Source: Gymnodinialimonas sp. 57CJ19
Lineage (GTDB): Bacteria; Pseudomonadota; Alphaproteobacteria; Rhodobacterales; Rhodobacteraceae
Direction of reading: 5' to 3'
DNA: 64,000 nucleotides
NCBI RefSeq assembly: GCF_038396845.1
Contig: NZ_CP151587.1
Location: 2,764,001 to 2,828,000 of the forward strand
Shown here: piece after piece, positions 19,691 through 27,661 of the stretch
How positions within the stretch are numbered: position 1 is the first letter of the stretch
Layout of the letters: every line of letters begins with the position of its first letter
Made by a program: the position numbers and the translations under genes
Notes under the pieces: model-generated
Seen by the model: the letters and a program-made list of their open reading frames with translations, nothing else
Database searches by the model: none
What the model was told of the DNA's origin: nothing

Positions 19691-20683
19691 TCAGGCATTC
19701 ACATCCACGACCACACGGCCCCGAACGCCGCCTTTCAGGATGGCGCGGCCAAGCTCTGGCAAGTCGGCGAGCGTGGCGGGCTCCACCATTGCTTCCAGCT
19801 TGTCCATCGGCAGGTCTTTGGCAATCGCCGCCCACGCGCGGACGCGGTTTTCATAGGGCTGCATGACCGAGTCTATGCCCAGAAGGTTCACGCCACGCAG
19901 AAGGAACGGAATCACCGTCGCCGGAAGCCCCGCGCCACCTGCAAGACCGACGGCAGAAACCGAAGCGCCATATTTCATCTGTCCCAGAACCCGCGCCAGC
20001 ATGTCGCCCCCCACGGCATCCACGCAACCGGCCCATGTTTCGGCCTCCAGCGGGCGCTTGGTGGTCTCGTTCAGCTCCTCTCGGGCGACGATGCGGGCGG
20101 CACCAAGGGATTTGAGGTAATCCCCCGTCTCGGGCCGCCCCGTGACTGCTGCAACCTCGTGCCCGCGAGCCGCAAGGATCGCCGTGGCGACAGAGCCTAC
20201 GCCGCCGGCCGCGCCCGTCACCAAAACCTCGCCATTTCCAGTGGTTAGGCCGTGATCTTCCAGCGCCATCACGGCCAACATCGCAGTGAACCCAGCGGTC
20301 CCCACGGCCATTGCCTGACGTGTTGTCAGACCATCCGGCAAAGGTACGAGCCAATCGGCATTCACGCGGGCCTTTTGGGAATAGCCGCCCCAGTGCATTT
20401 CGCCCACGCGCCAACCGGTCAGCACCACCTTGTCGCCGACAGAATAACGTGCGTCGTCAGAGGCTTCCACGGTGCCGCTCAAGTCGATGCCCGGCACGTG
20501 CGGGTAATTGCGGACCAGACCGCCACCGGGGCCGACGCAAAGGCCGTCCTTGTAGTTGAGGGTGGAATACTCCACCGCGACTGTCACATTGCCGTCGGGC
20601 AGCCGATCTTCAGTGATGGCTTGGACCGAGGCGCTGGTCTTGCCCTCATCATTCTTTTCTACGATCAAAGCGTTGAACGTCAT
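19691..20683 (-). CDS. acuI: Acryloyl-CoA reductase (NADPH) AcuI
   Basis: A 330-residue zinc-free MDR oxidoreductase of the YhdH/AcuI family. It reduces acryloyl-CoA to propionyl-CoA with NADPH, detoxifying the acrylate branch of DMSP breakdown. Landmarks are STLNYKDGL near residue 40, FPHVPG-type PHVPGIDLSG at about 61-70, and the nucleotide-binding VTGAAGGVGSVA near residue 155. The length equals that of known roseobacter AcuI. It lies 51 bases downstream of dmdA on the same strand, the arrangement known from Ruegeria pomeroyi, which strengthens the specific assignment over generic quinone oxidoreductase. Confidence 0.92.
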   Translation of the reverse strand: MTFNALIVEKNDEGKTSASVQAITEDRLPDGNVTVAVEYSTLNYKDGLCVGPGGGLVRNYPHVPGIDLSGTVEASDDARYSVGDKVVLTGWRVGEMHWGGYSQKARVNADWLVPLPDGLTTRQAMAVGTAGFTAMLAVMALEDHGLTTGNGEVLVTGAAGGVGSVATAILAARGHEVAAVTGRPETGDYLKSLGAARIVAREELNETTKRPLEAETWAGCVDAVGGDMLARVLGQMKYGASVSAVGLAGGAGLPATVIPFLLRGVNLLGIDSVMQPYENRVRAWAAIAKDLPMDKLEAMVEPATLADLPELGRAILKGGVRGRVVVDVNA

Positions 20684-20734
20684 TGCGTCACTCCTTTATG
20701 TATCACTTTAAGATTGCGCCGTAATGGCCTGCAA

Positions 20735-21838
20735 TCAAATCCAAAAACCGTCGCGCACTTCGGCTGGCATTAACCCATTCGGGGTCAGCACATGCAACTG
20801 CGTCCCCGCGTCCCAATGGGTCATGCGGACCATGCCAATCGCCACGCCTTCCTGGAAATCCGGGCTATAGGCGGCAGAGGTCACTTGCCCCACGCGCTTC
20901 TTTCCAGCCATCAGCGGCCAAACCCGGTCGCATGGCGGAAGGGTATCGGTATCAATTGCTATGGGGCGGATTTGCTGCACCGGCCCCTCTTTCGCCACCC
21001 GCAACAGCGCGTCGCGGCCGATGCAACCCACCGCAGTGGCCGTGTTGCAGAATTTGCCGAGGCCGCATTCGTGGGGGGTGTTGTCATCGGTCATGTCGTT
21101 GCCGAAGCTAAGCAAGCCGCCCTCGATCCGCTCAATCCCGTTGGGGCATCCGGCGTGAACATCCAGATCGCGCCCCGCCTCCATCAGCGCGTTCCAAAGG
21201 GGCATTCCGATATCCCAGCCCTCAACGTAAATCTCGAACCCGCCCTGCTTGGAGTAGCCCGACCGCGCGACAACAATGTCGTGGCCCTGAAATTCGAACC
21301 AACCAAAGCGGAAGAAGCGGATATCACGCACGGCGTCGCCAAAGACATGGGCCATCAGCGCATCCGCCTGAGGGCCCTGCACCGCAAGCGGAGAGACATC
21401 GGGTTCGTCCACCAGAACATCCAAGCGGTAGCCCTGTGCCACGCCCTTGACCCAATACAGAAGGTCACTGTCCGCGATGGAGATCCACCAGCGATCCTCG
21501 GCCAGCTTCAACAAGACCGGATCGTTCAGCATCCCCCCTGTCTCGTCCACCACAGGCATGTAGTAGCATTGCCCCGGCAGCATGCCGCGCAGGTCCCGGG
21601 GCGTGAGCATTTGCACCAAGCGCCCTGCATCGGGGCCGCGAATTTCAACCTGACGTTCCACCGATACGTCCCACAGCTGCACGGCAGATTTCAGGTGGTG
21701 GTAATCCTCTTCCACCGACCGGAACACCGTGGGCAGAAGCATACGGTTATAAACGGTGTAGGCTTTGCAGCCGCTGGCCTCGACCCCGTCGGAAAACGGG
21801 GTACGACGCAGACGGCGCGACGGAGAGATCAGGGCCAT
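20735..21838 (-). CDS. dmdA: Dimethylsulfoniopropionate demethylase DmdA
   Basis: A 367-residue tetrahydrofolate-dependent enzyme of the glycine cleavage T-protein (GcvT) fold. It demethylates the algal osmolyte DMSP to methylmercaptopropionate. The N-terminal start (SRRLRRTPFSDGVEASG), YTVYNRMLLP near residue 28, and WDVSVERQVEI are typical for DmdA rather than GcvT. Its pairing with acuI supports the call. Close paralogues (other GcvT-like demethylases) exist, so the function is very likely but not tested. It is divergent from a small exported protein gene. Confidence 0.92.
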   Translation of the reverse strand: MALISPSRRLRRTPFSDGVEASGCKAYTVYNRMLLPTVFRSVEEDYHHLKSAVQLWDVSVERQVEIRGPDAGRLVQMLTPRDLRGMLPGQCYYMPVVDETGGMLNDPVLLKLAEDRWWISIADSDLLYWVKGVAQGYRLDVLVDEPDVSPLAVQGPQADALMAHVFGDAVRDIRFFRFGWFEFQGHDIVVARSGYSKQGGFEIYVEGWDIGMPLWNALMEAGRDLDVHAGCPNGIERIEGGLLSFGNDMTDDNTPHECGLGKFCNTATAVGCIGRDALLRVAKEGPVQQIRPIAIDTDTLPPCDRVWPLMAGKKRVGQVTSAAYSPDFQEGVAIGMVRMTHWDAGTQLHVLTPNGLMPAEVRDGFWI

Positions 21839-21913
21839 GTGAGGGTCTCCTTACCTTGGCGTGTGAGGGGAAGTGGCGTTACAATTGCCGGAAACAACCC
21901 AAGGGATATTTAC

Positions 21914-22378
21914 ATGAAACGAATTGCATTCGCGGCGCTGTCGGTGCTGGCCACGACCTCTATTGCCACGGCCCAGGACATCGGCGCGGACCGCGTCGCC
22001 TCGGCCATTTTGCATGGGTATGTGCAGCAAGATGTAAACGCCATTGCGCCATTCTCGAACGAGACCAACGCGGAGTTCTTCAATGCCATCTCCAATGGCA
22101 GCGAGAGCCCGGCAGAGCTGTTCGAGGGCACCCGAGGGGCCGCGGGCCGCGGCTGGGACGGTATGATCTTGCCGGTCCGCTACAACACACGCGGCCAAGC
22201 TATCGTGCCCTTCGCCATCGAGGGCGCGAACGGCCCCGCCGCCCTTGGATCGGGCGTGCAAGGTCGCTACATGGCCATCGTTCTGACCCTCGACAGCCCC
22301 GAAGATACAAGCTGGGGCTTTGAGGATATCAACTACATCGGCCGCAGCGATTACGCGGCCATGGCACAGACCCGCTAA
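21914..22378 (+). CDS. Exported hypothetical protein
   Basis: A 154-residue protein with a signal peptide: MKR, a hydrophobic stretch, then cleavage expected after ATAQ-type TSIATA (about residue 20). The ATG at 21914 follows an AAGGGA ribosome-binding site; the longer open frame over dmdA is a shadow. The mature part is acidic with no motif I recognise. It is divergent from dmdA across 75 bases, so shared regulation is possible. Its stop overlaps the end of the DinB gene by 4 bases. Confidence 0.8.
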   Translation: MKRIAFAALSVLATTSIATAQDIGADRVASAILHGYVQQDVNAIAPFSNETNAEFFNAISNGSESPAELFEGTRGAAGRGWDGMILPVRYNTRGQAIVPFAIEGANGPAALGSGVQGRYMAIVLTLDSPEDTSWGFEDINYIGRSDYAAMAQTR

Positions 22379-22887
22379 AGCCATTCCGGCACCTCGTCCG
22401 GCATGAACGGCAGATCGGTGTCCGTGGTTTTCACGCCGAGGCTGGTAAGCATCTGATGCACCTGGCCTCGGTGGTGGGTTTGGTGGTTGAACAACTGCAT
22501 CACGCAAACCGCTTTGGGCATGGTGAAATCGCGCTGCATTGCGTCCGAGAACCAGCTGAAATCGCCCGCAAAATCGCTATCGTCAGTGGACCACGCCCAA
22601 GCCGCGATCCGCGCGTCAAGCTGGGGGCGTTGCGCCATCAGCGTGGGCCAATCATAGCCCCGCGACGTATCCATCGCCATGGTAGGCCCCGGCCCGCCAT
22701 CAAAGCGCGAAATCCAGATGGTGTCGCCCCAAAACAGATGCGACAGGGTCGTGCGGATGCCGCCCCAAAATCCGCCCTGGTCTTGCTCGCGCCGCGCCTC
22801 GGTCAGGCCATCGGCGGCCTGATACATCCACTGGTTTTGCCACGCGTTGTAGCGGGCCATATAGCGGGCGTAGTCGGGGCTGATCAC
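22375..22887 (-). CDS. DinB family protein
   Basis: A 170-residue four-helix protein of the DinB/YfiT fold, usually binding one metal ion through three histidines. Candidate ligands are the His in LSHLFWGD (about residue 50) and the two in HQTHHRGQ (about residues 141-145). Some family members are thiol transferases, others have no known role. The start overlaps the DUF1326 stop (ATGA), so it is translationally coupled in the DUF2182-DUF1326-DinB operon. Confidence 0.88.
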   Translation of the reverse strand: MISPDYARYMARYNAWQNQWMYQAADGLTEARREQDQGGFWGGIRTTLSHLFWGDTIWISRFDGGPGPTMAMDTSRGYDWPTLMAQRPQLDARIAAWAWSTDDSDFAGDFSWFSDAMQRDFTMPKAVCVMQLFNHQTHHRGQVHQMLTSLGVKTTDTDLPFMPDEVPEWL

Positions 22888-23600
22888 CGCTTGCCGCCCG
22901 CAGAGCCGGACCAGTCAATCGGACAAATCTCGGCGGATTTGCCGGAGAAATCCCACATCTTGCCGAAGTCCCGCACACGGGATTTGAGGCCCTTGGCCGC
23001 GATAATATCGGGGCCCATCCAGTATTTGGAGTTGGTAATCATCACCGGGTGATCGGGGTTGCCCCCATCAAGCATTTGGACCTCGCCCTGGATCTTCTTG
23101 CCGACAAACAGCCCACGTTTGTTGCCATCACGGGTGATCTCGACCTTCTCGCGTTCCGCATTCACGATGTCAGACACAAGAAGCGTGAACAGCCCCGTGG
23201 TGCCACCCGCCGCGCCCGAGAAGATCTCCAGCAGCCCTTGGTAAGCCTTGCCCGAGGCGCGATCGTCCACATAGGCCGCCACCTGCCAGCCGCCGTCCGC
23301 CATGCGGCCCGGGATATAGACCATCAGACCGACGTTGAGGCCCGACAGGTCTTCGCCCTCAAAATGGCCTTCATCAATGGCAATGCCCATCCACGCCTTG
23401 CAGTCACCCTCGGTCGGTTCGTGTTTGCCCAAGGATACGACACAGGGGCAGAATACGGTGCACGAGCAGTTTAGGATCAACTCGCCCTTGATCGCCCAAT
23501 CGCGCGGCGTGATCTTGCGGCGTTTGGGGTTTTCCATCCGCTGATCAATGCGTTGACTGACGGCAAGACGGTCGGCGTCGGGTCGTTTCTTGAGGCTCAT
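22884..23600 (-). CDS. DUF1326 domain protein
   Basis: A 238-residue soluble protein of the uncharacterised DUF1326 family. The hallmark cysteine cluster is C-S-C-T-V-F-C-P-C at about residues 45-53, suggesting metal binding. The start at 23600 has a GGGAGACC ribosome-binding site, though a second Met (residue 22) is possible. It is coupled to the DUF2182 membrane protein (10 bases upstream) and to DinB (4-base overlap). DUF1326 and DUF2182 genes commonly occur as neighbours, so a joint role is likely, possibly in metal handling. Confidence 0.88.
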   Translation of the reverse strand: MSLKKRPDADRLAVSQRIDQRMENPKRRKITPRDWAIKGELILNCSCTVFCPCVVSLGKHEPTEGDCKAWMGIAIDEGHFEGEDLSGLNVGLMVYIPGRMADGGWQVAAYVDDRASGKAYQGLLEIFSGAAGGTTGLFTLLVSDIVNAEREKVEITRDGNKRGLFVGKKIQGEVQMLDGGNPDHPVMITNSKYWMGPDIIAAKGLKSRVRDFGKMWDFSGKSAEICPIDWSGSAGGKR

Positions 23601-23610
23601 GGTGGTCTCC

Positions 23611-24555
23611 CTATCCAGCGATGAACGGATAGGCGAGCACGCCCAATCCGCCGATAATCAGTGCACCCCCAAGGGGCTTGGTTACATAATGCCCGATTTG
23701 GGGCAGTTTCTCGAGGACCATGAAAAGCGTGGCGAGGCCCATCCAGAGAAGGCTCATCATGCCGCCCACAAACCCCAGGGCCATGAAGCCCCAGCAGCAG
23801 CCCGCGCAGAACACGCCAAGGCCCATCCCCATACGGATGCCGCCCCGGAACCCGGTTTTCCAATGGCCGAGGAAGTAAGTCATGGGGGCGTGGCAGACGC
23901 CGTGGCAGACCTCTTTCGCGCGGGTGAACTGGAACGCGCCTACGGCGAGCAGAAGGCTACCGGCGATCCATGTGTTGGAGGCGATGCCCATCATATCAAT
24001 CAGCCCCGCACGCAGCAGCAGGATCTGCGTGACAGCAAACAGCGCGGCGACCCCGATCCAGACGATGGAATAGCCAGCAAGCACCCCAAGCCATCCGGCC
24101 CGCGTCCCATCGGCCGAGGCGATCAGGCGGTCGTAGTTTGTCAGGGTTGGCACAAGGGTGGGCAACATCATCGCGGCCATCATGATCGACCACATGCCAA
24201 ACAAGGGGCCGAAGCGGGTCATGGCCGACATATCCATGTTGCCCATATCCATATCGGCCATATCCATGCCTTCCATCGCCATGGGCATAGCCATCTCGCC
24301 TGCGGCGGGTGCCTCTTGTTCAACTGCGGCGGGTACCTCTTGTGCGCCTGCGGCGGGCGGGGAACCCTCCTCCATGCTCGGCATATCCATGCCGCCCATG
24401 TCCTCGGCGGCGCTCTGTGCCATGGGCATGTCCATCGCGGGGCGGCCGATCAGGTCGAGGCCCATGCCGGTGCTCATCTGGTACAAAACGACCCAAGACA
24501 CCAAAATGACCGTGAAAAACCCAAGCCAGAGGGCGGATTTGATCGTGTGGGTCAT
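23611..24555 (-). CDS. DUF2182 integral membrane protein with Met-rich insert
   Basis: A 314-residue membrane protein annotated in the family as a predicted metal-binding protein. An N-terminal membrane helix (residues about 8-26) is followed by a long periplasmic-type loop (about 38-115) packed with Met-Asp and Met-x-Met units (MDMPMA, GGMDMPSM, MAMPMAMEGMDM, MDMGNMDM). Then come about six more membrane segments, with the core MWSIMMAAMMLP motif at about residue 120 and VCHGVCHAPM and FCAGCCW further on. The Met-rich loop recalls copper-binding proteins. It heads the DUF2182-DUF1326-DinB operon and is divergent from the GntR gene with the palindrome at 24633. Confidence 0.88.
   Translation of the reverse strand: MTHTIKSALWLGFFTVILVSWVVLYQMSTGMGLDLIGRPAMDMPMAQSAAEDMGGMDMPSMEEGSPPAAGAQEVPAAVEQEAPAAGEMAMPMAMEGMDMADMDMGNMDMSAMTRFGPLFGMWSIMMAAMMLPTLVPTLTNYDRLIASADGTRAGWLGVLAGYSIVWIGVAALFAVTQILLLRAGLIDMMGIASNTWIAGSLLLAVGAFQFTRAKEVCHGVCHAPMTYFLGHWKTGFRGGIRMGMGLGVFCAGCCWGFMALGFVGGMMSLLWMGLATLFMVLEKLPQIGHYVTKPLGGALIIGGLGVLAYPFIAG
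24301..24360. repeat. 24-base tandem repeat inside the DUF2182 gene
   Basis: TGCGGCGGGT(G/A)CCTCTTGT occurs at 24301 and 24325, with a truncated third copy (TGCGGCGGGC) at 24349. The period of 24 bases keeps frame and encodes an 8-residue Pro/Ala/Glu-rich repeat in the loop between the two Met-rich blocks. Copy number may vary between strains. Confidence 0.7.
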
Positions 24556-24632
24556 GCGAAGACTCTCCCGCTTCTTCGTTGCCGCTGAGACGCACTTAGA
24601 TACGGCGCGGCGAATCTACTTGCCCAAAGTGA

Positions 24633-24656
24633 TGTCAGACAATTAAATGTCTGACA
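24633..24656. promoter_or_regulatory. Operator-like inverted repeat abutting the GntR start codon
   Basis: TGTCAGACA-N6-TGTCTGACA is a perfect 9-base inverted repeat ending 1 base before the ATG of the GntR gene. It lies in the 102-base gap to the divergent DUF2182 operon. It occupies the place where a ribosome-binding site would be, so autoregulation, possibly on a leaderless transcript, is suggested. Confidence 0.75.
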
Positions 24657-24657
24657 A

Positions 24658-25395
24658 ATGAAAATCGACCCAAACAGCAAAGCCGACCTATCGGCGCAGA
24701 TTGCCACGGCGATCCGGGATGCGATCATCTCGGGCGCGTTGATCGTGGACGAGCGCTTGCCGTCAGAGGCGGAACTGTCTGAAACCTTTAAGGTGTCTCG
24801 ATCGACGGTGCGCGAGGCGCTGAAGCGGCTTGCAGCGCAATCGCTTATCCGCACACAACGGGGCGCCTTTGGCGGGGCTTTCGTGAACCGTCTGTCCTAT
24901 GAGGACGCCTATGGCCAACATATCACCACTTCGACCCTGCTGTTGGGAATGAACGACGTGGCTTTCGACACTGCCTGCGAGGCGCGTTTTGCGTTGGAGC
25001 GGGCCTGCGCCGATCTGTCTGCCAAACGGCGCACGGCCGATCATCTGGCCACGATGCGGGTGGAGACGCTGCGCCAAGGGCAGCCGGGCCTGAGCGACGA
25101 GGCGTTTTGCGCCTCGGACGTGGCGTTTCACCGGGCCTTGGTGGACGGGGCCGACAATCCGGTGATGTCCTACCAACTGGCGGGCGCGGTGGAGGCGATG
25201 CAACCGTTGATGAACATGATCACCTTCACCGCCCGTAACCGCGAAGAGATCGTGCGCTTGCATACCTGCATCGCCGACGCGGCCGAAGCCCGCGACGGCA
25301 CGGCGGTATCAGAGGCCTTGGCGAAGCTGGAAAGCTACACCAAGACCCTTGCGCAATCGGTCTTTGCCGCCCGCGCCCAAACCGCCGCCAAGTAA
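24658..25395 (+). CDS. GntR family regulator, FadR subgroup
   Basis: A 245-residue repressor. The N-terminal winged helix-turn-helix is clear (ERLPSEAELSETFKVSRSTVREALKRL at about residues 37-63). The C-terminal part is an all-helical FCD ligand domain (residues about 90-225) with metal-ligand type residues in DVAFHRALVDGADN and the late HTCIADA. No ribosome-binding site precedes the ATG because a perfect inverted repeat (24633-24656) is there. It probably controls itself and the divergent DUF2182 operon. The binding-protein gene 142 bases downstream could be another target. Confidence 0.9.
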   Translation: MKIDPNSKADLSAQIATAIRDAIISGALIVDERLPSEAELSETFKVSRSTVREALKRLAAQSLIRTQRGAFGGAFVNRLSYEDAYGQHITTSTLLLGMNDVAFDTACEARFALERACADLSAKRRTADHLATMRVETLRQGQPGLSDEAFCASDVAFHRALVDGADNPVMSYQLAGAVEAMQPLMNMITFTARNREEIVRLHTCIADAAEARDGTAVSEALAKLESYTKTLAQSVFAARAQTAAK

Positions 25396-25537
25396 GTCCC
25401 GGCGCCGTCCCTGCAAAATGCTGCTTATTCCCTGAAATCGTGCGGCGTGATGCCTTCAAACGCTTGAGATTGCCTGTCCCCGGCCCTAATCTTTGCGGCA
25501 ACCTTACATTCAAGGTCTCAACAGGGATGTCTACACA

Positions 25538-26572
25538 ATGAAAAAAACTACCCTTCTCACCTCTGCAATCGCTCTGGCGTTTGCCTTGCCTGCCACGGCT
25601 CAGGACCTGACGGTCTTTGACTATTCGGGATTTGAGAACCCGTCTTTCCATCAACCTTTCGTGGATGCCCATGGCGCGCCGGAGTTTGTCTTCTTCGGCG
25701 ACGAAGATGAAGCATTCCAACGGCTTCTGGCCGGGTTTCAGTCCGATGTAACCCACATTTGTGCGGGCTCCGTGCCGCGCTGGCAGGCCTCGGGCATTAT
25801 TGAGGCGTGGGATACGGACCAGATCGCCGCATTCGCCACGTTGAACGCGGACCTTGTGGGCCAAGACGTTTTGGCGGGCAGCGAAGAGCTGTTCTTCTTG
25901 CCGACGGATTATGGCTCTACCGCTGTGGCGTACAACGCGGATGAGCTGTCGGCGGATGATGTGACCTCGCTTGAGATCTTCAACAACCCCGCCTATGCGG
26001 GCCGCCTGTCGATCCCCGACAACGTGGACGACGCCTATGCGCTGGCCTATCTGGCCACCGGCGTGACCGATTGGTCCGACGTGACCGACGCCGAGTTTGA
26101 CGCCGCCACCGCTTGGCTGCGGGGCATTCACGGCAACCTGCGCACCTATTGGACGGACCCTGCCGAGATCAGCCAACTGGTTGGTTCCGGCGAAGTCCTG
26201 GCCGCCTGGGTCTGGAACGAAGTGCCGGTCGCAATGGCCGAAGAAGGCTTCAACGTCGGATTTTCGCGCAACACGACGGAAGGCTCCTCTGTGTGGCTTT
26301 GCGGCTATGTGAACATGGTCGAAGGCACCGCTGACGAGAGCTTGGCCTATGATTACGTGAACGCCGTGCTTTCCGACGCCTCCGCTGGTCCTTTGCTGAA
26401 CGACGGGTTCGGCTCGGCCAATGACGCAGCCCTGCAAGCTTTGGGAACCGAAGCAATGGAAGCCGCAGGTCTGGGCGAAGTGACGGTGCCGGTTCTGGCG
26501 CAATTGCCAATTTCCAATGAACAGCGTGAGCGTCAAGCCGAAGCGTTCGAGCGGATCAAGGCGGGCTTCTAA
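25538..26572 (+). CDS. ABC transporter periplasmic binding protein, PotD-like
   Basis: A 344-residue exported solute-binding protein of the spermidine/putrescine family. A signal peptide ends at about residue 21 (ALPATAQ). Mature landmarks are YSGFENPSF at the start, PTDYGSTAVAYN near residue 128, and the C-terminal LPISNEQRERQAEAFERIK. The ATG at 25538 follows CAGGGA. No permease or ATPase is next to it. The PotA/B/C-like genes at 38-41 kb lack a binding protein, so they may be partners. The ligand could be a polyamine or another small cation. Confidence 0.88.
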   Translation: MKKTTLLTSAIALAFALPATAQDLTVFDYSGFENPSFHQPFVDAHGAPEFVFFGDEDEAFQRLLAGFQSDVTHICAGSVPRWQASGIIEAWDTDQIAAFATLNADLVGQDVLAGSEELFFLPTDYGSTAVAYNADELSADDVTSLEIFNNPAYAGRLSIPDNVDDAYALAYLATGVTDWSDVTDAEFDAATAWLRGIHGNLRTYWTDPAEISQLVGSGEVLAAWVWNEVPVAMAEEGFNVGFSRNTTEGSSVWLCGYVNMVEGTADESLAYDYVNAVLSDASAGPLLNDGFGSANDAALQALGTEAMEAAGLGEVTVPVLAQLPISNEQRERQAEAFERIKAGF

Positions 26573-26602
26573 AGCCCCCACTCCCACACAGTCCAAACAA
26601 AA

Positions 26603-26638
26603 AAAGGCGCCCCGGAAAGAACGGGGCGCCTTTAGTTT
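26603..26638 (+). terminator. Strong Rho-independent terminator after the binding protein
   Basis: A perfect 12-base stem, AAAGGCGCCCCG / CGGGGCGCCTTT, with loop GAAAGAA, ending in TTTAGTTT. The run of A before it means it may also act on the minus strand. Confidence 0.9.
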
Positions 26639-26705
26639 AAGGTCATTGCCGGTTTTGAGAGCAACCTAGTTGCTTCACCCCAACAGCATTAAAACCCGAG
26701 ACCTT

Positions 26706-26791
26706 CACTCGTAAACTGCAAAGCACTCGCACCCAACACACTCGGTACAAAACACTCGGTACAAGACACTCGCTACAAAACACTCGGTACC
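26706..26791. repeat. Iteron-like array of six CACTCG repeats
   Basis: CACTCG occurs at 26706, 26724, 26739, 26753, 26767 and 26781. The last four lie exactly 14 bases apart inside near-identical units (consensus ACACTCGGTACAAA; the third has GCTAC). The inverted form GAGTGT follows at 26798-26803. This looks like an array of binding sites rather than coding DNA. Confidence 0.75.
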
Positions 26792-26920
26792 AGAAGAGAG
26801 TGTCCCCCACAGTTACAACCATGACACGGGTAGCTGGCTGCACCTGTGGGGGCCGGAGCGCGATGCAAATTCTGGATTTCTCCAGGCACGCTTCCATCGC
26901 ATCGCGTCCTCTCCTGTACG

Positions 26921-26928
26921 TGTATACA
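26921..26928. promoter_or_regulatory. TGTATACA palindrome downstream of the phosphatase gene
   Basis: TGTATACA, set in CGTGTATACATG, matches the core of CTGTATACAG at 27610-27619 in the phosphatase/GntR intergenic region. The two sites flank the phosphatase gene 690 bases apart. A second GntR site is possible, but an 8-base match can be chance. Confidence 0.35.
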
Positions 26929-27008
26929 TGAGTGGTTGTGTATGGCAACAGTATATTTACGCGTGTAAAGAACCGCTAGAGCGGAGAATTGGGACGCCAG
27001 AGGCGTGG

Positions 27009-27587
27009 CTACCCCGTAACAAGCGCGTGCAGCCACGCTTTTTGTGACCCGCTTTCAACGGCTTCCGAGAAATGAGTGCGCGCCAACGAAATCGCCTCAT
27101 CGGCGGAAAGGCCCGCTTCCATCAATGTCCAGCACGCCATCAAACCACTGCGCCCTGCCCCGTATTGGCAGCTGAAGGCGATGGTGCCGTTGCCGCGCAA
27201 AAGGGCCTCACGCTCGGGGCGACGGGCCATCCATGCGGTCGTCAGTTCTTCGGAGGGGACAGAATAATCAGGGATGGGGTAGTAGATGATCGACATCCCC
27301 ACCTCTGACGCGGTGGTTTCCAGTAATTGGAAGCCAACCTCGTCCAACTCGTCCGGTTCAACCATGACAAACAGGTCACGGGCACCTTGGGCGTAGAGTC
27401 CCATCAGTGTTTCACGGCACAGTTCCGGGGTAAAAAGCGCTGAACCGTCAAAGCCCGTTTCGAGGCCGGGAAAGCCCGTCATTGCGACTTTGCCTCCATA
27501 GGGATGGGGGATAACGGCCCGCATACTGCCCTGGAGGCGCGCGCTCGGGGTCGAGTCTGAACGCGGTGACGATTGAATATCTGACAT
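27009..27587 (-). CDS. Protein-tyrosine/dual-specificity phosphatase-like protein
   Basis: A 192-residue protein with the cysteine phosphatase loop C-x5-R: FSCQYGAGRSG, nucleophile C140 and R146. The residue before the cysteine is Ser rather than the usual His. A candidate general acid is D107 in the PIPDYSVP loop. The start at 27587 (MSDIQSSP) is preferred; the frame runs 30 codons further but would cross the divergent promoter. It could act on phosphoproteins or on small phosphates; no substrate is evident. It is divergent from a GntR regulator across a 74-base gap holding a palindrome. Confidence 0.78.
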   Translation of the reverse strand: MSDIQSSPRSDSTPSARLQGSMRAVIPHPYGGKVAMTGFPGLETGFDGSALFTPELCRETLMGLYAQGARDLFVMVEPDELDEVGFQLLETTASEVGMSIIYYPIPDYSVPSEELTTAWMARRPEREALLRGNGTIAFSCQYGAGRSGLMACWTLMEAGLSADEAISLARTHFSEAVESGSQKAWLHALVTG

Positions 27588-27609
27588 TTTTAGTTGCTTT
27601 CGCTTGCTC

Positions 27610-27619
27610 CTGTATACAG
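27610..27619. promoter_or_regulatory. Palindrome CTGTATACAG between phosphatase and GntR genes
   Basis: A perfect 10-base palindrome 22 bases upstream of the phosphatase start and 42 bases upstream of the GntR start. It is well placed to be the GntR protein's operator for both genes. Confidence 0.55.
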
Positions 27620-27661
27620 ATACGCCTATCCGAATGCAGTCGCAACGCAATCGCTCTAAGG

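Larger units (their letters stand above)
26640..27008. other. Gene-free stretch with repeats between binding protein and phosphatase
   Basis: I see no credible gene here. Open frames on the minus strand (for example 26643-26948) are rich in Cys, Val and Arg without family resemblance, and the 14-base repeat period is not a multiple of three. The stretch is visibly less GC-rich than its surroundings. It holds the six CACTCG repeats at 26706-26791 and a TGTATACA palindrome at 26921-26928 identical to the core at 27611. Confidence 0.6.

Noticed and set aside
26643..27036. Minus-strand open frames in the repeat stretch
   Set aside because: Their translations are low-complexity Cys/Val/Arg text with no family resemblance, and the 14-base repeat period does not keep reading frame.
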